From assembly GCA_001899145.1 (NCBI GenBank), contig MKVF01000009.1, forward strand, positions 1 through 64,000: a stretch of DNA of 64,000 bases. The letters are read 5' to 3'. This document shows, in pieces, positions 26,016 to 35,874 of this stretch (positions are counted from its first letter, which is position 1; each line of letters begins with the position of its first letter). Source of the DNA: Flavobacteriia bacterium 40-80 (GTDB lineage: Bacteria; Bacteroidota; Bacteroidia; Flavobacteriales_D; Crocinitomicaceae). Position numbers and translations under genes: made by a program. The notes under the pieces were generated by a model. The model made no database searches. It was given only the letters and a program-made list of their open reading frames with translations, and was not told the DNA's origin.

Positions 26016-27806
26016 ATGGCAGACAATAATGTTCGTAAAGTATCATTCTGGAGGATTTTCTTCCCTTCACTGATCGCTTTATTAGTGGGATCAATCATCT
26101 CAATTATTTTCTTCTTCTCGACGTTAGCGGGATTTATGAATAAATACTTCGGCAAAAACGAAGAGACTTCCCTGAAGGATAAAACATTTCTTCACATGGA
26201 TTTCAACCAGATGATCGGAGATGTCGGTTACAAAACTTTTAACTCTTCCAGCTTTTCAATGGAGCATCAGCACGGTTTGGGTGAGATCATTTATGGTCTT
26301 GAAAAAGCAAAAACCGATAAGAATGTGAAAGGAATTTTTATTGAAGTATCACAGTTGACAGTTGGCTATGGAAATCTTTTTGAATTGCGTGAAGCTATTA
26401 AGGATTTTGAAAAGTCCGGTAAAAAAGTGGTTATTTATGCACAAGGTGAAGCAGTCACTTTAAAATCTCTTTACCTGACGACAGCTTTCAAAGACAGCTA
26501 CATCTTCCCGGAAAGTAATGTAGAATTCCTGGGATTGAGCTCTGAAGTGATGTTCTATAAGAATCTTCTGGACAAATTTGACATTGATGTGGAAATCATC
26601 CGCGGAAGTGATAACGAGTTCAAAAGCGCGGTTGAGCCGTTCTTCAGAACAGAGATGAGCGACTCCAGCAGATTACAGGTACAACGTATTATTGACGGAA
26701 TCTGGAGCAAAATGCTGACAGATATTTCCAAAGAAAGAAGCGTTTCAGTTGAACAATTGAATGCGTATGCTTCCGAAGCTAAAATTCTGAATGGTAAGGA
26801 CGCTGTACAGTATGGTTTGGTAAGTGCGACGAAATACCGGGATGAAGTCCTGGATCTACTTAAGAAATACGCAGGAACTGCTAAGGATAAAGAAGTGGAA
26901 TTGTACGCTTTCGAAAAATATGCACGCGACAAATACAAAGAGGAGGTAAAATTTGAGGAAAAGAAAGAATCCATCGCTTTAATCTTTGCAGAAGGTGACA
27001 TTACTACAGGCGGAAATGGTATTGCGTCCAGCAAAACGTGTAAATACATCCGTGAAGCAAGAACAAATGACAAGATAAAAACCATTGTACTTCGTGTAAA
27101 CTCTCCTGGTGGTTCTGCACTTGCTTCCGAAGAGATCTGGCGTGAAGTGAAGCTGGCAGCGGATAAGAAAAAAGTATATGTTTCTATGGGGAACTTAGCA
27201 GCATCCGGAGGATATTATATTTCCTCAGCAGCGACACGTATTTTTGCAGATCCGACTACCTTGACAGGCTCTATCGGGGTTTTCGGAATGATTCCGAACT
27301 TCGGAACTGCTTTAAACAAGCATCTGGGAATTACGTTTGACGGTGTAAAAACAAATAAGTTCGCGAACATCTCGCTGACAAGAAAGCTGACACCGGAAGA
27401 GCTGGCAATTGTTCAACGCGAAGTGGATAATATCTACGACCAGTTTATCAACCGTGTCGCGGATGGCAGAAAATTATCCGATGCACAGGTGCGACGCGTG
27501 GCAAAAGGCCGTGTATGGTTAGGTGCTGACGCCGTAAACATCGGATTGGTGGATGAGATCGGAGGTTTGGTTACGACTTTAAATTACGCTAAAAAACAAG
27601 CAGGTGATCTGCCGATCACAGTTTGGCCGAAAGTGAAAGAAAATGATTTAAGAGATCTTCTGGAAATGTTTGATGAGCAGGAGCAAAGTAATGAAGATGC
27701 TTCTGTAAAGATTTCCGAAGAAGTATTGAATTATTACAAAGAAATCCAGAAACTGGAAGATAAATTCGGTATTCAGATGAGAATGCCTTACGAGCTGAAG
27801 TTTTAA
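26016..27806 (+). CDS. sppA: Signal peptide peptidase SppA, 67K type
   Basis: Inner-membrane serine protease that degrades cleaved signal peptides. 596 aa, the double-domain (67K) form. A single N-terminal membrane anchor (IFFPSLIALLVGSIISIIFFFSTLAGF) is preceded by a basic cytoplasmic stub. In the tandem S49 domains the catalytic Lys is expected in DNEFKSAVEPF (about residue 201). The Ser is in NLAASGGYYISSAA (about 396), matching the Lys/Ser dyad spacing of E. coli SppA (209/409). RVNSPGGSALASEEIW and TGSIGVFGMIPNF are also conserved. Followed by a strong terminator. Confidence 0.95.
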   Translation: MADNNVRKVSFWRIFFPSLIALLVGSIISIIFFFSTLAGFMNKYFGKNEETSLKDKTFLHMDFNQMIGDVGYKTFNSSSFSMEHQHGLGEIIYGLEKAKTDKNVKGIFIEVSQLTVGYGNLFELREAIKDFEKSGKKVVIYAQGEAVTLKSLYLTTAFKDSYIFPESNVEFLGLSSEVMFYKNLLDKFDIDVEIIRGSDNEFKSAVEPFFRTEMSDSSRLQVQRIIDGIWSKMLTDISKERSVSVEQLNAYASEAKILNGKDAVQYGLVSATKYRDEVLDLLKKYAGTAKDKEVELYAFEKYARDKYKEEVKFEEKKESIALIFAEGDITTGGNGIASSKTCKYIREARTNDKIKTIVLRVNSPGGSALASEEIWREVKLAADKKKVYVSMGNLAASGGYYISSAATRIFADPTTLTGSIGVFGMIPNFGTALNKHLGITFDGVKTNKFANISLTRKLTPEELAIVQREVDNIYDQFINRVADGRKLSDAQVRRVAKGRVWLGADAVNIGLVDEIGGLVTTLNYAKKQAGDLPITVWPKVKENDLRDLLEMFDEQEQSNEDASVKISEEVLNYYKEIQKLEDKFGIQMRMPYELKF

Positions 27807-27820
27807 TTAGCAATCAGAAT

Positions 27821-27862
27821 ACAAAAGCTCTCTGGATTAAATCCAGAGAGCTTTTGTTTTTA
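27821..27862 (+). terminator. Rho-independent terminator after sppA
   Basis: A 17-bp perfect stem (27821-27837 with 27841-27857, ACAAAAGCTCTCTGGAT and its complement) with a 3-nt loop is followed by a T-run. The minus strand also reads into T-rich sequence, so it may serve the convergent gene at 27927 as well. Confidence 0.85.
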
Positions 27863-27926
27863 TAGAAAAATCCGAAACAACCTGATTTTAAAGATATTTT
27901 TAAAATAAGTTGAAAATGAACGAAAC

Positions 27927-28994
27927 TTACTTCTGTAAAAGATCAATATCCGGCATCATGGCCTTCCACCAGGCGGAGAAAGAATGCTCTTTCGCTTTTA
28001 AATCTATCTGTTCACCAATTTTTGGTGTCAAAACAGCAAGACCTTCCTGCTGTGCTAACGTATAAGTTTCTTCCAGCGGTTCATACCACGGATGATCCGA
28101 CAATTTGAATTTAGAATGATGAACCGGAAGAATCTGCTTCGCCTGTAATTCCCTTGATTCCTGAATGACCTGCTCAGGAAATGAATGAATATAAGGCCAC
28201 TTTCTATTATACTGACCGCATTCCAAAACAGCCAGATCAAAAGTACCGAACTTCTCTCCTATCTCTTTAAAATGTGTTCCATACCCGCTGTCACCACCGA
28301 GAAAGAGCTTTTGACTCTCGCTTTCCAGAACAAAAGAAGTCCATAAAGAGCTGTTTCGCTTTAGTCCCCTTCCGGAAAAATGCCGGGCAGGTGTAAAGGT
28401 TATTTTCAGATAGGCACCTAACACAACTTCTTCCCACCATGCTTTTTCCGTAATTTGATTCGGGTTCCATCCCCAGTACTCGAAATGTTGTGCCACACCT
28501 AAACAACAAATAACCTGTGTATGCTCATTCTTCAATTTCTGAATGGTCTTAAAATCCAGATGGTCCCAATGATCATGGGTAATCAGCAGGTAATCAATTT
28601 CGGGAAAATGCTGAACCTGATAAAAATCACTTCCTTCAAATGCTTTCAAGGAATTAGGAATCGGTGAGGCATTTCCGCTGAAAACAGGATCTATCAGAAA
28701 GGTCTTTCCGGAAATTTTAAGGAAATACGAGCTGTGCCCGAACCAGATCATCGTGTCCTCTCCCGGATGCAGATTCTTCAAATCTGTTTCCACAAACGGA
28801 ACAGGTGAATCCGGAACCGTATAAGGATGCTTCTGAAAAAATTCAAACAGCAGCTTTACCATATTTTCTCCTTCCGCCAGGGCCGGAGTAGAAATTAAAT
28901 TTTGAAATTTTCCCTTTTGGTAAATAGGAAGCTCACCAAATTTTTGCCTGCGCCGCGCATCAGGTAATTTTCCGAAAGAAGTTAAGAATGACAT
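27927..28994 (-). CDS. Metallo-beta-lactamase-fold hydrolase, NAPE-PLD-like
   Basis: 355 aa, cytosolic, no signal peptide. Metal ligands: THDHWDHLD (HxHxDH), a later GGDSGYGTHF (Asp) and LPVHHSKFKLSDH (His). The stretch ITFTPARHFSGRGLKRNSSLWTSFVLE and WFGHSSYFLKISGKTFLIDPVFSG closely resemble the N-acyl-phosphatidylethanolamine phospholipase D / UlaG-like group. Bacterial members probably hydrolyse phosphodiesters or lactones, possibly of lipids, and the actual substrate here is unknown. A TATCTTTA -7 element precedes it. Confidence 0.85.
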   Translation of the reverse strand: MSFLTSFGKLPDARRRQKFGELPIYQKGKFQNLISTPALAEGENMVKLLFEFFQKHPYTVPDSPVPFVETDLKNLHPGEDTMIWFGHSSYFLKISGKTFLIDPVFSGNASPIPNSLKAFEGSDFYQVQHFPEIDYLLITHDHWDHLDFKTIQKLKNEHTQVICCLGVAQHFEYWGWNPNQITEKAWWEEVVLGAYLKITFTPARHFSGRGLKRNSSLWTSFVLESESQKLFLGGDSGYGTHFKEIGEKFGTFDLAVLECGQYNRKWPYIHSFPEQVIQESRELQAKQILPVHHSKFKLSDHPWYEPLEETYTLAQQEGLAVLTPKIGEQIDLKAKEHSFSAWWKAMMPDIDLLQK

Positions 28995-29019
28995 CTTGGA
29001 TTACAGAATTATTTAAGGT

Positions 29020-29027
29020 TAAAGATA
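29020..29027 (-). promoter_or_regulatory. -7 promoter element of the MBL-fold hydrolase gene
   Basis: TATCTTTA on the minus strand, one mismatch from TAnnTTTG; predicted leader about 20 nt before ATG 28994. Confidence 0.4.
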
Positions 29028-29176
29028 TTTATCCGCAGCAGATCTCCTGCTAAATAATTCGTTAAGAAAACCTATCGCAACCTGACGGGCATCATAAACG
29101 CTCCCGGGCTTCTTCCCATTGCTAAACATTTCCGGGCTTTCACATATTTTATACTTCATGAATGAAAGGCTTTTTA

Positions 29177-29184
29177 TACCTTTA
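29177..29184 (+). promoter_or_regulatory. -7 promoter element of the A2M gene
   Basis: TACCTTTA, one mismatch from TAnnTTTG, 17 bases before the ATG at 29202. TATAC pentamers at 29150 and 29175 are spaced 25 bases apart, faintly recalling the TATAC repeats (24 apart) upstream of the duplicated genes downstream. Confidence 0.35.
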
Positions 29185-29201
29185 AGTCAAATTTTCAGAA
29201 C

Positions 29202-32200
29202 ATGCGAAAGAACCTTCTTTTATTGCTATCTTTTTTTGCTTCATTTTTTTCAGTTGCCCAAACATTACAACAGGCAGATTCTTTAACAAATACAGGCTTA
29301 TATCGTGATGCCTCCGAGATGTATCAGCAGCTGATGGTAAAAGCAATTGCACAAAATGATGCCGTTAGTTTCTACCAGGCAGCGGACAAGCAGACAGCTG
29401 TATTTTTTGAAGCAGGTTATGAGTTCAAAGAAATCGTGGATTACATCAACCGGTTTCCGGAAATGACTTCTCAGTCACCGGAATTAAAGGCACTTATAAC
29501 TCATTTCCAATTGTTATTTCTGATCAATTTTTATTCAACTGTTTCTGTAGAAGACGAAACAGCGGAACTTCGTTTAAAAATTGACAACAAAAATCACACG
29601 GTGGATTTTGCCAATAAAGCTTACAGGGAAAATCTGCGTAATTATATTGATTCCACAGCCTATTCTTCTATTCAGAAAGCAGAGCTATTCCGAAATGACC
29701 CTGCAAATAAGTTCATTCAGAAGGAGAATATCAATCCGGAAGTTTTTCCTAATTTTTCCATATACCTCCTGGATGAAATCAAAAATTTTGCTTTTGCCAC
29801 AAATCTTTACTCTGAGAAAGTATATACTAAAGTTGAAGATATCCTGAAAGCACAGAAAAATGACAATAGCTATATTATCTGGCATTTGGAAAAATTAATG
29901 TACACTTCAGATAATCAGGACACTACTTTTATCAGAACACTTGAAAAATTCTATAATGAGTATTCTGCCAATAAAAATGCTTTAGGAATTCAGCTGGAAA
30001 TCAACCGGCTTAAGCAATATCAACCTGAAAATCAATACGATTTCAAAACAAATAAAAACCTTCATTTTCAGGAGCAGTCTTATCATCTGATTGATTCTCT
30101 GATAAAAAAATCCCCTGAAAGCTACTACAAAGAAGCGGCTGAAAGGTTCCTTTCTGAAATGAAAAGAACAGGATTTTCCGCACGTATTAACCGTCTGGAC
30201 AACAATCACAAAAAAGCGTTCTTGTCTGTTAATTATAAAAATCTGGAAAAAGTATTCCTGCATATTTATAAGAAAGATAATAAAGGAACACAACAATTCT
30301 CCGGAGAATCTTACTCCGAAGTATATTCGGAAACATTGCAGCTGGAACAAAACGGGAAGTACAATACTCATTCAAAAGCGTTCATCATTCCGGACTTCAT
30401 CTCCGGAGAATACCTTTATCTCCTTGTCAGAGATGACCGGTTCATTGACTCCGTAAAAACGGACCTTTACTTCGATATGAATGATAATGATACAGGATGG
30501 AATTATACTACCGCGGTAATGAAACTCGATGATTTCGGCTATTATTCTTCCACTTATAATGGCAGCATTTATATCAGAACCTTCGATATCATTTCCAACA
30601 AACCCATTCAGGGCATAGAGCTGAAACAAGAGGATAAGGAAGGCCGTTTTCAGACGCTCGCAACAACCGATAAAAATGGCGAATTGACCTATACTTTCCC
30701 TGAAACCACCAATTACAGGTACTACAACAATTTGCAATTAGTAAGAAAAAACAGCTCTCCGCAATTTATTTCCATTTATTCCGGAAAAACAACTACCAGG
30801 CAGGTTGAAAACATCAAAATCATTACCGACCGGAAAATATATCGTCCGGGAGAGCAGGTTTCATTTAAGGCCTACGTTTACAATCAGGAAATCTGGAATG
30901 TGAAGCCGGTAACCGAAACATCTTATACGATCACTGTCAAAGACCTTAACAACAAGGAGCTTTATTCAGGAACAGCAACGACCAACGAATACGGGACATT
31001 AGCCGGAAACTTCACACTTCCTAAATCGGGATTCAGCTTCGGGAGTATCCGTTTATTGGTTGGAGAAAGGGCTTCTTATTTTACAGTAGAAGAATATAAA
31101 CTGCCTGCCATTCAGATTGAAGCTGGATTTGATAAAGCTTCGTATGCCTATTCCGAAAAGCTTCAATTGAAAGGGACTGTCAAAGCTCTTGCAGGATATA
31201 TGATTCCGAATGCCAAAGTTAATCTTTCCATTTCTGAAAGTTCATTTTACTGGAGATATTATGAAAAGGACAGTGCTACGGACACTACTATTTTTACAGA
31301 TGAAAAAGGGCTTTTTCACTTTGAATTTAACGTGGATTCCACTGAACGCTTTGGGAAAAATATCCTGGCAACGATAGAAGTGGTCAGTGAAAACGGGGAG
31401 ATCTTTACTTCTTCCGCAACTACTTTCGCAGGGAAAAAACAGATGGACTGGTCTGTCGAACTGGCGGAAATGTTATATTCTGATCAGCCGAATATTCTGA
31501 AAATAAAATCGGAAGATACAACAGCACGTTTTGAAATTGACATCGTACTGGAAGATTTCCAGAAAAAGGAAATCGTGTATGCTCCGGAATTTGCTGCTTT
31601 CAGTGAAAAACAATTTGAAAAAACATTCGGAAACTGCAGGTACCTGAAAGAATATAAGCCAATCGAACTGAAAACAGTAATAAGTAAAAAGATAACTTCT
31701 AAGGACTCCATCCTGCTAAACGAGCTGATCTCCGAAAGCGGCGATTTCTTTGTGCATGTTAAAAATCTTTCGGATGACGAAGAGAAAGAACTGCGTTTTA
31801 CATTCATCAACATTAAAGAAAAGCAGGCCAAAGTGGCGGATAAGCTTTGGCTGACAGCCGAAAAAGAGGTGCTGGAAATCAATGAGAAATTAAAATATCA
31901 AATCGGAACAAGTGCGAAAAAAATGCCGGTAACGATTTTATTATTCAACGAATCCGGGCTAATCTCAAAACAAGCATTACAGCTAAAAGGAACCAAAGCA
32001 TTTGAATACCAGCCAACAGAAAAGGATTTAACCGGAATTACCGTTCAGGTAACCGGAACGTTGGACGGAGAAGTATTTACAAGAGAAAACAAAATTACTT
32101 TCTCCGGAAACCGTAAGAAATTAGATGTGGAATGGATCACCAGACGTTCTGTTCTGCTCCCCGGTGCAAAAGAAGAATGGCAGTTCGGGCTTAATAATGT

Positions 32201-34793
32201 AACGGAAGCGGAAATGCTCGCTTTGCTGGTCGATCAGGCCAATCTGAGTATGAGCAACAACAATATTGAGTGGAACCCTTATAACAATCGCAGCATTTAT
32301 CTGAGAACGGACAAAAGCGAGCCGGTCAATACATTGGATTTTAATGGATACTACAATAATTATTACTATTTAGATGACGAAACTACCTATTTTCTTCCTA
32401 CGGTTATCAGTAATGATATGGCAGAAACCCCTCCTCCTTCGTCTTTTGCAGACAAAGAAGTCACTTTATCCAGTCAGGAGGCATTTAACGGAACTGGCAA
32501 AAAGAAATTTAAAACAGTCAGCAGCCCTTCTTTCGGAGAAGGAGAAGGAAGTGGAAACGGAACAAATGAACAAACCCCACCTCAGATCCGCAGCAACTTT
32601 AATGAAACCGCTTTTTTCTACCCGCAGCTCCATGCCAAGGATGGGAAAATAAGCTTTAATTTCACCTTGCCGGATGCTGTTACCAGCTGGAATTTTCAGA
32701 CATTCACACATACAAAAGAGTATAAGCTGAATTACTTTACAGCAAGCATTATCGCAAAAAAAGAAGTAATGGTGCAACCTAATGTCCCTCGTTTTTTCCG
32801 GCAGAAGGATAAAATGGAACTGACAGCAAGTACGGTAAATCTCTCCGAAAAAGAAGTATCCGCAACAGCTTCGGTTGAATTTTTCAACCCGGTCACCAAC
32901 GGAATTTTTACAGAAATTCCTGCCCAGACACGAAATTTTAACCTCGCTTCCAATGAAAATAAAATCGTTGGCTGGAATATCGAAATTCCTACAACAGAGC
33001 TTCCTGCGATCGGTATCCGTTATTCAATAAAAGCAGGTACGCATACGGATATTGTGGAGCGTGTAATTGTGGTTTTATCCAATCAGATGACGCTTTCAGA
33101 GGCGGTTCCCTACACATTTAATACTCCCGGAACTCACCTCATGGACGTAAAAGCCCTGACCGGAAAATCAAAAACACAGCAAAACAAGCAATTGACCATT
33201 GAATACCTGGGAATGCCGGAATTATTCGTGCTGAACAGCATTCCAACAATGATGGAAGAACAAAATGAAGACTTTTTTACATTACTGAATAAATATTACA
33301 TCAACGGTATTGCTGAAAAACTGATCGTCCAAAATGCGGATCTGAAGAAACGTGTGAATGATAATTATCAGTGGGAAAGCCCTTATTCCAAATTCAGCGA
33401 CGAAAACATCCGGAATACGCTTCTGGAGGAAACTCCATGGGTTTTGGAGGCAAAAAACGAGCAACAGCAATGGGCGAAGCTCGCAGCATTCTTAAATGAC
33501 AATCAACGTATTCAAAATAAAACCACTAACTGGACAAAATTACAATTGCTGCAAAATTCCGATGGAAGCTTCAGCTGGTTTGCAAAATCAAAAGGATCAG
33601 CCTATCTGACACTGGTGTTTGCAGAGCGTCTGCAGAAACTCGGAGAAACATCCGGTGAGTCTTATAAAAAAGCCATCGCTTATCTGGACAGCGAAGTCGA
33701 TAAACATTATCAACAGTACAAAAAAACAATCGCCGGAGATTATTTTAGTCCTTATCTGATCAAATGGCTGAGAATTACAAACCAGAATTCAGGAGAATCC
33801 TATAAATATTATCTGGAACATTTCAAAACCAACTGGTTAAAATACAATCTGAGCCTGCAGGCGGAAATCGGTTTGCTCATGACAGAAAAAGGAGAAAAAG
33901 CAACTGCGGAAATCATCTGGAAATCCATCGACAACCGAAAATCAGGCAATACAACCCTTGGTACTTACTGGCAAAAACCAAAATACTGGTGGAACTGGTA
34001 TGAGAATTATTTTACAACACATGCAAACATACTGGAACTGTACCAGAAGCTGAACAAGGACAGAGCACAAATTGCCGCTATCCGTCAATGGCTGATTAAT
34101 CAGAAACGCGGTCAGCTATGGGAAACATCCAAAACAACAGCAGACATCTGCCAGGTACTTTTAGTAAACGGAAGAACGTCACGAACTTCTTCCTCCACGC
34201 ATCTTTCAATCGGAGCGGAACAAATTCAGCTGAGTGAAAAACCATTCAGCTATTATAAAACCGTTATCGATCACCCTGCGACAACTTCTCCAAATATAAT
34301 CGTGGAGAAAAAAGACAACGAGCCGGAATTCGCCCAGATTCAGCTGATCTATTCCGATGATATCGCAAATATCACTTCTAACACAGCCGGGTTAAAAATT
34401 GAAAAACGACTTTACCTCGTTGAAAACGGAAAAGAAACAGAGATCACAGGCGGAAAAATAGAAAAATCTTCAAAAATCCGGGTGAAGCTATTCATAAACA
34501 CCGACCGGGATCTGGAATTCGTTTACGTAAAAGACTTGCGCGGACAGGGATTGGAACCGCTGACAGCGCAGAGCGGATATCAGTCATCAGCAACGATGTG
34601 GTATTACCAGACTTCGAAAGATGCGAGCACAGAATTGTTCATCGAACGATTGTCGAAAGGAAATCACCAGGTAAGCTATGATGTGATTGCAACTGTAAAA
34701 GGAACCATCCAGTCAGGGTTCGCGACAGCAGAATGTTTATACGCACCGGAATTTAAAGCAAATACGGATTCAAAAGTGATTCAGGTGGAATAA
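29202..34793 (+). CDS. Alpha-2-macroglobulin family protein lacking the thioester cysteine
   Basis: 1863 aa with signal peptide (LLLLLSFFASFFSVAQ), periplasmic or surface-exposed. Residues ~20-330 are helical, TPR-like. A carboxypeptidase-regulatory-like segment lies near 460 (FDIISNKPIQGIELKQEDKEG). The MG2-type domain begins near 540 (DRKIYRPGEQVSFKAYVYN). The A2M core lies near 1135-1200 (LPDAVTSWNFQTFTHTKEY, IAKKEVMVQPNVPRFFRQKDKM). A thioester-domain-like helical region follows 1340, and a terminal domain ends the protein. Where homologues have C-x-E-Q, this reads MMEEQ at 1350-1354, so the thioester bond cannot form. Bacterial A2Ms are thought to trap proteases. The 3' end has been copied into the tandem duplication downstream. 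Confidence 0.9.
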   Translation: MRKNLLLLLSFFASFFSVAQTLQQADSLTNTGLYRDASEMYQQLMVKAIAQNDAVSFYQAADKQTAVFFEAGYEFKEIVDYINRFPEMTSQSPELKALITHFQLLFLINFYSTVSVEDETAELRLKIDNKNHTVDFANKAYRENLRNYIDSTAYSSIQKAELFRNDPANKFIQKENINPEVFPNFSIYLLDEIKNFAFATNLYSEKVYTKVEDILKAQKNDNSYIIWHLEKLMYTSDNQDTTFIRTLEKFYNEYSANKNALGIQLEINRLKQYQPENQYDFKTNKNLHFQEQSYHLIDSLIKKSPESYYKEAAERFLSEMKRTGFSARINRLDNNHKKAFLSVNYKNLEKVFLHIYKKDNKGTQQFSGESYSEVYSETLQLEQNGKYNTHSKAFIIPDFISGEYLYLLVRDDRFIDSVKTDLYFDMNDNDTGWNYTTAVMKLDDFGYYSSTYNGSIYIRTFDIISNKPIQGIELKQEDKEGRFQTLATTDKNGELTYTFPETTNYRYYNNLQLVRKNSSPQFISIYSGKTTTRQVENIKIITDRKIYRPGEQVSFKAYVYNQEIWNVKPVTETSYTITVKDLNNKELYSGTATTNEYGTLAGNFTLPKSGFSFGSIRLLVGERASYFTVEEYKLPAIQIEAGFDKASYAYSEKLQLKGTVKALAGYMIPNAKVNLSISESSFYWRYYEKDSATDTTIFTDEKGLFHFEFNVDSTERFGKNILATIEVVSENGEIFTSSATTFAGKKQMDWSVELAEMLYSDQPNILKIKSEDTTARFEIDIVLEDFQKKEIVYAPEFAAFSEKQFEKTFGNCRYLKEYKPIELKTVISKKITSKDSILLNELISESGDFFVHVKNLSDDEEKELRFTFINIKEKQAKVADKLWLTAEKEVLEINEKLKYQIGTSAKKMPVTILLFNESGLISKQALQLKGTKAFEYQPTEKDLTGITVQVTGTLDGEVFTRENKITFSGNRKKLDVEWITRRSVLLPGAKEEWQFGLNNVTEAEMLALLVDQANLSMSNNNIEWNPYNNRSIYLRTDKSEPVNTLDFNGYYNNYYYLDDETTYFLPTVISNDMAETPPPSSFADKEVTLSSQEAFNGTGKKKFKTVSSPSFGEGEGSGNGTNEQTPPQIRSNFNETAFFYPQLHAKDGKISFNFTLPDAVTSWNFQTFTHTKEYKLNYFTASIIAKKEVMVQPNVPRFFRQKDKMELTASTVNLSEKEVSATASVEFFNPVTNGIFTEIPAQTRNFNLASNENKIVGWNIEIPTTELPAIGIRYSIKAGTHTDIVERVIVVLSNQMTLSEAVPYTFNTPGTHLMDVKALTGKSKTQQNKQLTIEYLGMPELFVLNSIPTMMEEQNEDFFTLLNKYYINGIAEKLIVQNADLKKRVNDNYQWESPYSKFSDENIRNTLLEETPWVLEAKNEQQQWAKLAAFLNDNQRIQNKTTNWTKLQLLQNSDGSFSWFAKSKGSAYLTLVFAERLQKLGETSGESYKKAIAYLDSEVDKHYQQYKKTIAGDYFSPYLIKWLRITNQNSGESYKYYLEHFKTNWLKYNLSLQAEIGLLMTEKGEKATAEIIWKSIDNRKSGNTTLGTYWQKPKYWWNWYENYFTTHANILELYQKLNKDRAQIAAIRQWLINQKRGQLWETSKTTADICQVLLVNGRTSRTSSSTHLSIGAEQIQLSEKPFSYYKTVIDHPATTSPNIIVEKKDNEPEFAQIQLIYSDDIANITSNTAGLKIEKRLYLVENGKETEITGGKIEKSSKIRVKLFINTDRDLEFVYVKDLRGQGLEPLTAQSGYQSSATMWYYQTSKDASTELFIERLSKGNHQVSYDVIATVKGTIQSGFATAECLYAPEFKANTDSKVIQVE

Positions 34794-34844
34794 TTCCGCT
34801 CAACAGCAATAAAAGTTAACCGGAAAAATTATGCAAGCATATAA

Positions 34845-34915
34845 TTAGGTATTTATACCTAATGAAAAAACAGTATTTATACTCTTGCATGAAACTTGAT
34901 CAAAACCTATATTTA
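34845..34915 (+). promoter_or_regulatory. Operator and promoter of the first duplicated gene pair
   Basis: The palindrome TTAGGTATTTATACCTAA (34845-34862) is perfect with a 2-bp centre. A further half-site GTATTTATAC (34873-34882) runs into TTGC at 34885-34888. After 19 bases comes TATATTTA (34908-34915), a near match to the -7 consensus. The same elements with identical spacing occur upstream of the paralogous pair at 37952-38022, so this is conserved regulatory DNA. The position upstream of and abutting the -33 box suits an activator. Confidence 0.65.
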
Positions 34916-35065
34916 TATATAAATTTTAAACAATAAAATGAGTCATTATGCTGCAAATCAAACATTAAATACCTAGAAACCAAGCCATCACATACACTGA
35001 GAGTAATTGGATAATTTCAGAGTCATAAAAAGCTTTGAAAAACAAAAAGATTAAAATCAATTATT

Positions 35066-35842
35066 ATGAAAAAATTACGTTTAATATTCGTTTTTTTCAT
35101 TGCTGTAAGTGTTGGAGCCCAGACAAAAATCAAAGATGGAAGTGTATCCGGAGGTTCTTTGATCCCTAATGCCAACTCTATTTTAGAGCTGGAAAGCAGC
35201 AATAAAGGGCTATTATTACCTCGTGTAAAGCTGGACAGTACTGGTTTACCCTCACCTCTTTCTTCCCATATAGAAGGAATGACTGTTTACAATATCCGGG
35301 AAACGGCGGATGTATCACCCGGTATGTATTACAATGACGGCAGCAAATGGAGAGCATTGTCCGTACACAAACCTGTGCAGTTTTCAACAGACTCTGTTGT
35401 CAGCCTGAAGGCCGGAGAAAATTTTATTTACTATAAAAAAGATGTACCTCTGAATCCTTCCAGCCCTTTGCTTCGGAATCATTTTTCAGATGTACCTGTA
35501 TTGGAAGGACTTCGACTGGAAACTTTCTATTACGACAATACTTATTATATTCCCAGATGGTATAATGTATCAGGCACTACGCAAAAATACACTTATACTT
35601 CCGTGTCTACTCTCACGAACAATTATGACGAAGCGAACAAGGAACTCCCCGGCGGCGCATTTGAAAATGTAGATGGGGATGGCATCGTTTATTGCAGCCC
35701 TTCCTCTTCTGAAACAGTTACAGCAGACTTACTGATCAATGATAAATGGTACCGGATAATATGGTATGTATTTATTGACAGGAGCATTAATATAAACAAC
35801 ACTGCCTATACCGTACGTATTTCTATTACACGTTTACATTGA
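35066..35842 (+). CDS. Secreted KIKDG-type protein, copy 1
   Basis: 258 aa with signal peptide (LRLIFVFFIAVSVGAQ). The mature N-terminus TKIKDGSVSGGSLIPNANSILELESSNKGLLLPRVKL resembles the opening segment found in many Bacteroidota surface and phage-tail-like proteins, followed by GMTVYNIRETADVSPGMYYNDGSKW. The rest (NHFSDVPVLEGLRLE, YYIPRWYNVSGTT, FENVDGDGIVY, WYRIIWYVFIDRS) is not a family I know. There is no T9SS sorting domain. A same-length paralogue lies at 38164. Followed after 32 bases by its partner T9SS gene, so probably an operon. Confidence 0.8.
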   Translation: MKKLRLIFVFFIAVSVGAQTKIKDGSVSGGSLIPNANSILELESSNKGLLLPRVKLDSTGLPSPLSSHIEGMTVYNIRETADVSPGMYYNDGSKWRALSVHKPVQFSTDSVVSLKAGENFIYYKKDVPLNPSSPLLRNHFSDVPVLEGLRLETFYYDNTYYIPRWYNVSGTTQKYTYTSVSTLTNNYDEANKELPGGAFENVDGDGIVYCSPSSSETVTADLLINDKWYRIIWYVFIDRSININNTAYTVRISITRLH

Positions 35843-35874
35843 ATACAATAACACAGTGCAAATAAAGAGTTGTT

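Noticed and set aside
26555-27085. 176-codon minus-strand frame opposite sppA
   Set aside because: Lies wholly inside sppA, which has intact catalytic motifs, and shows the low-complexity composition of a shadow frame.
34794-35065. Possible small RNA or mobile-element scar between A2M and the first duplicated gene
   Set aside because: No terminal inverted repeats, target-site duplication or terminator-ended transcript shape; the region is explained by the operator and promoter.
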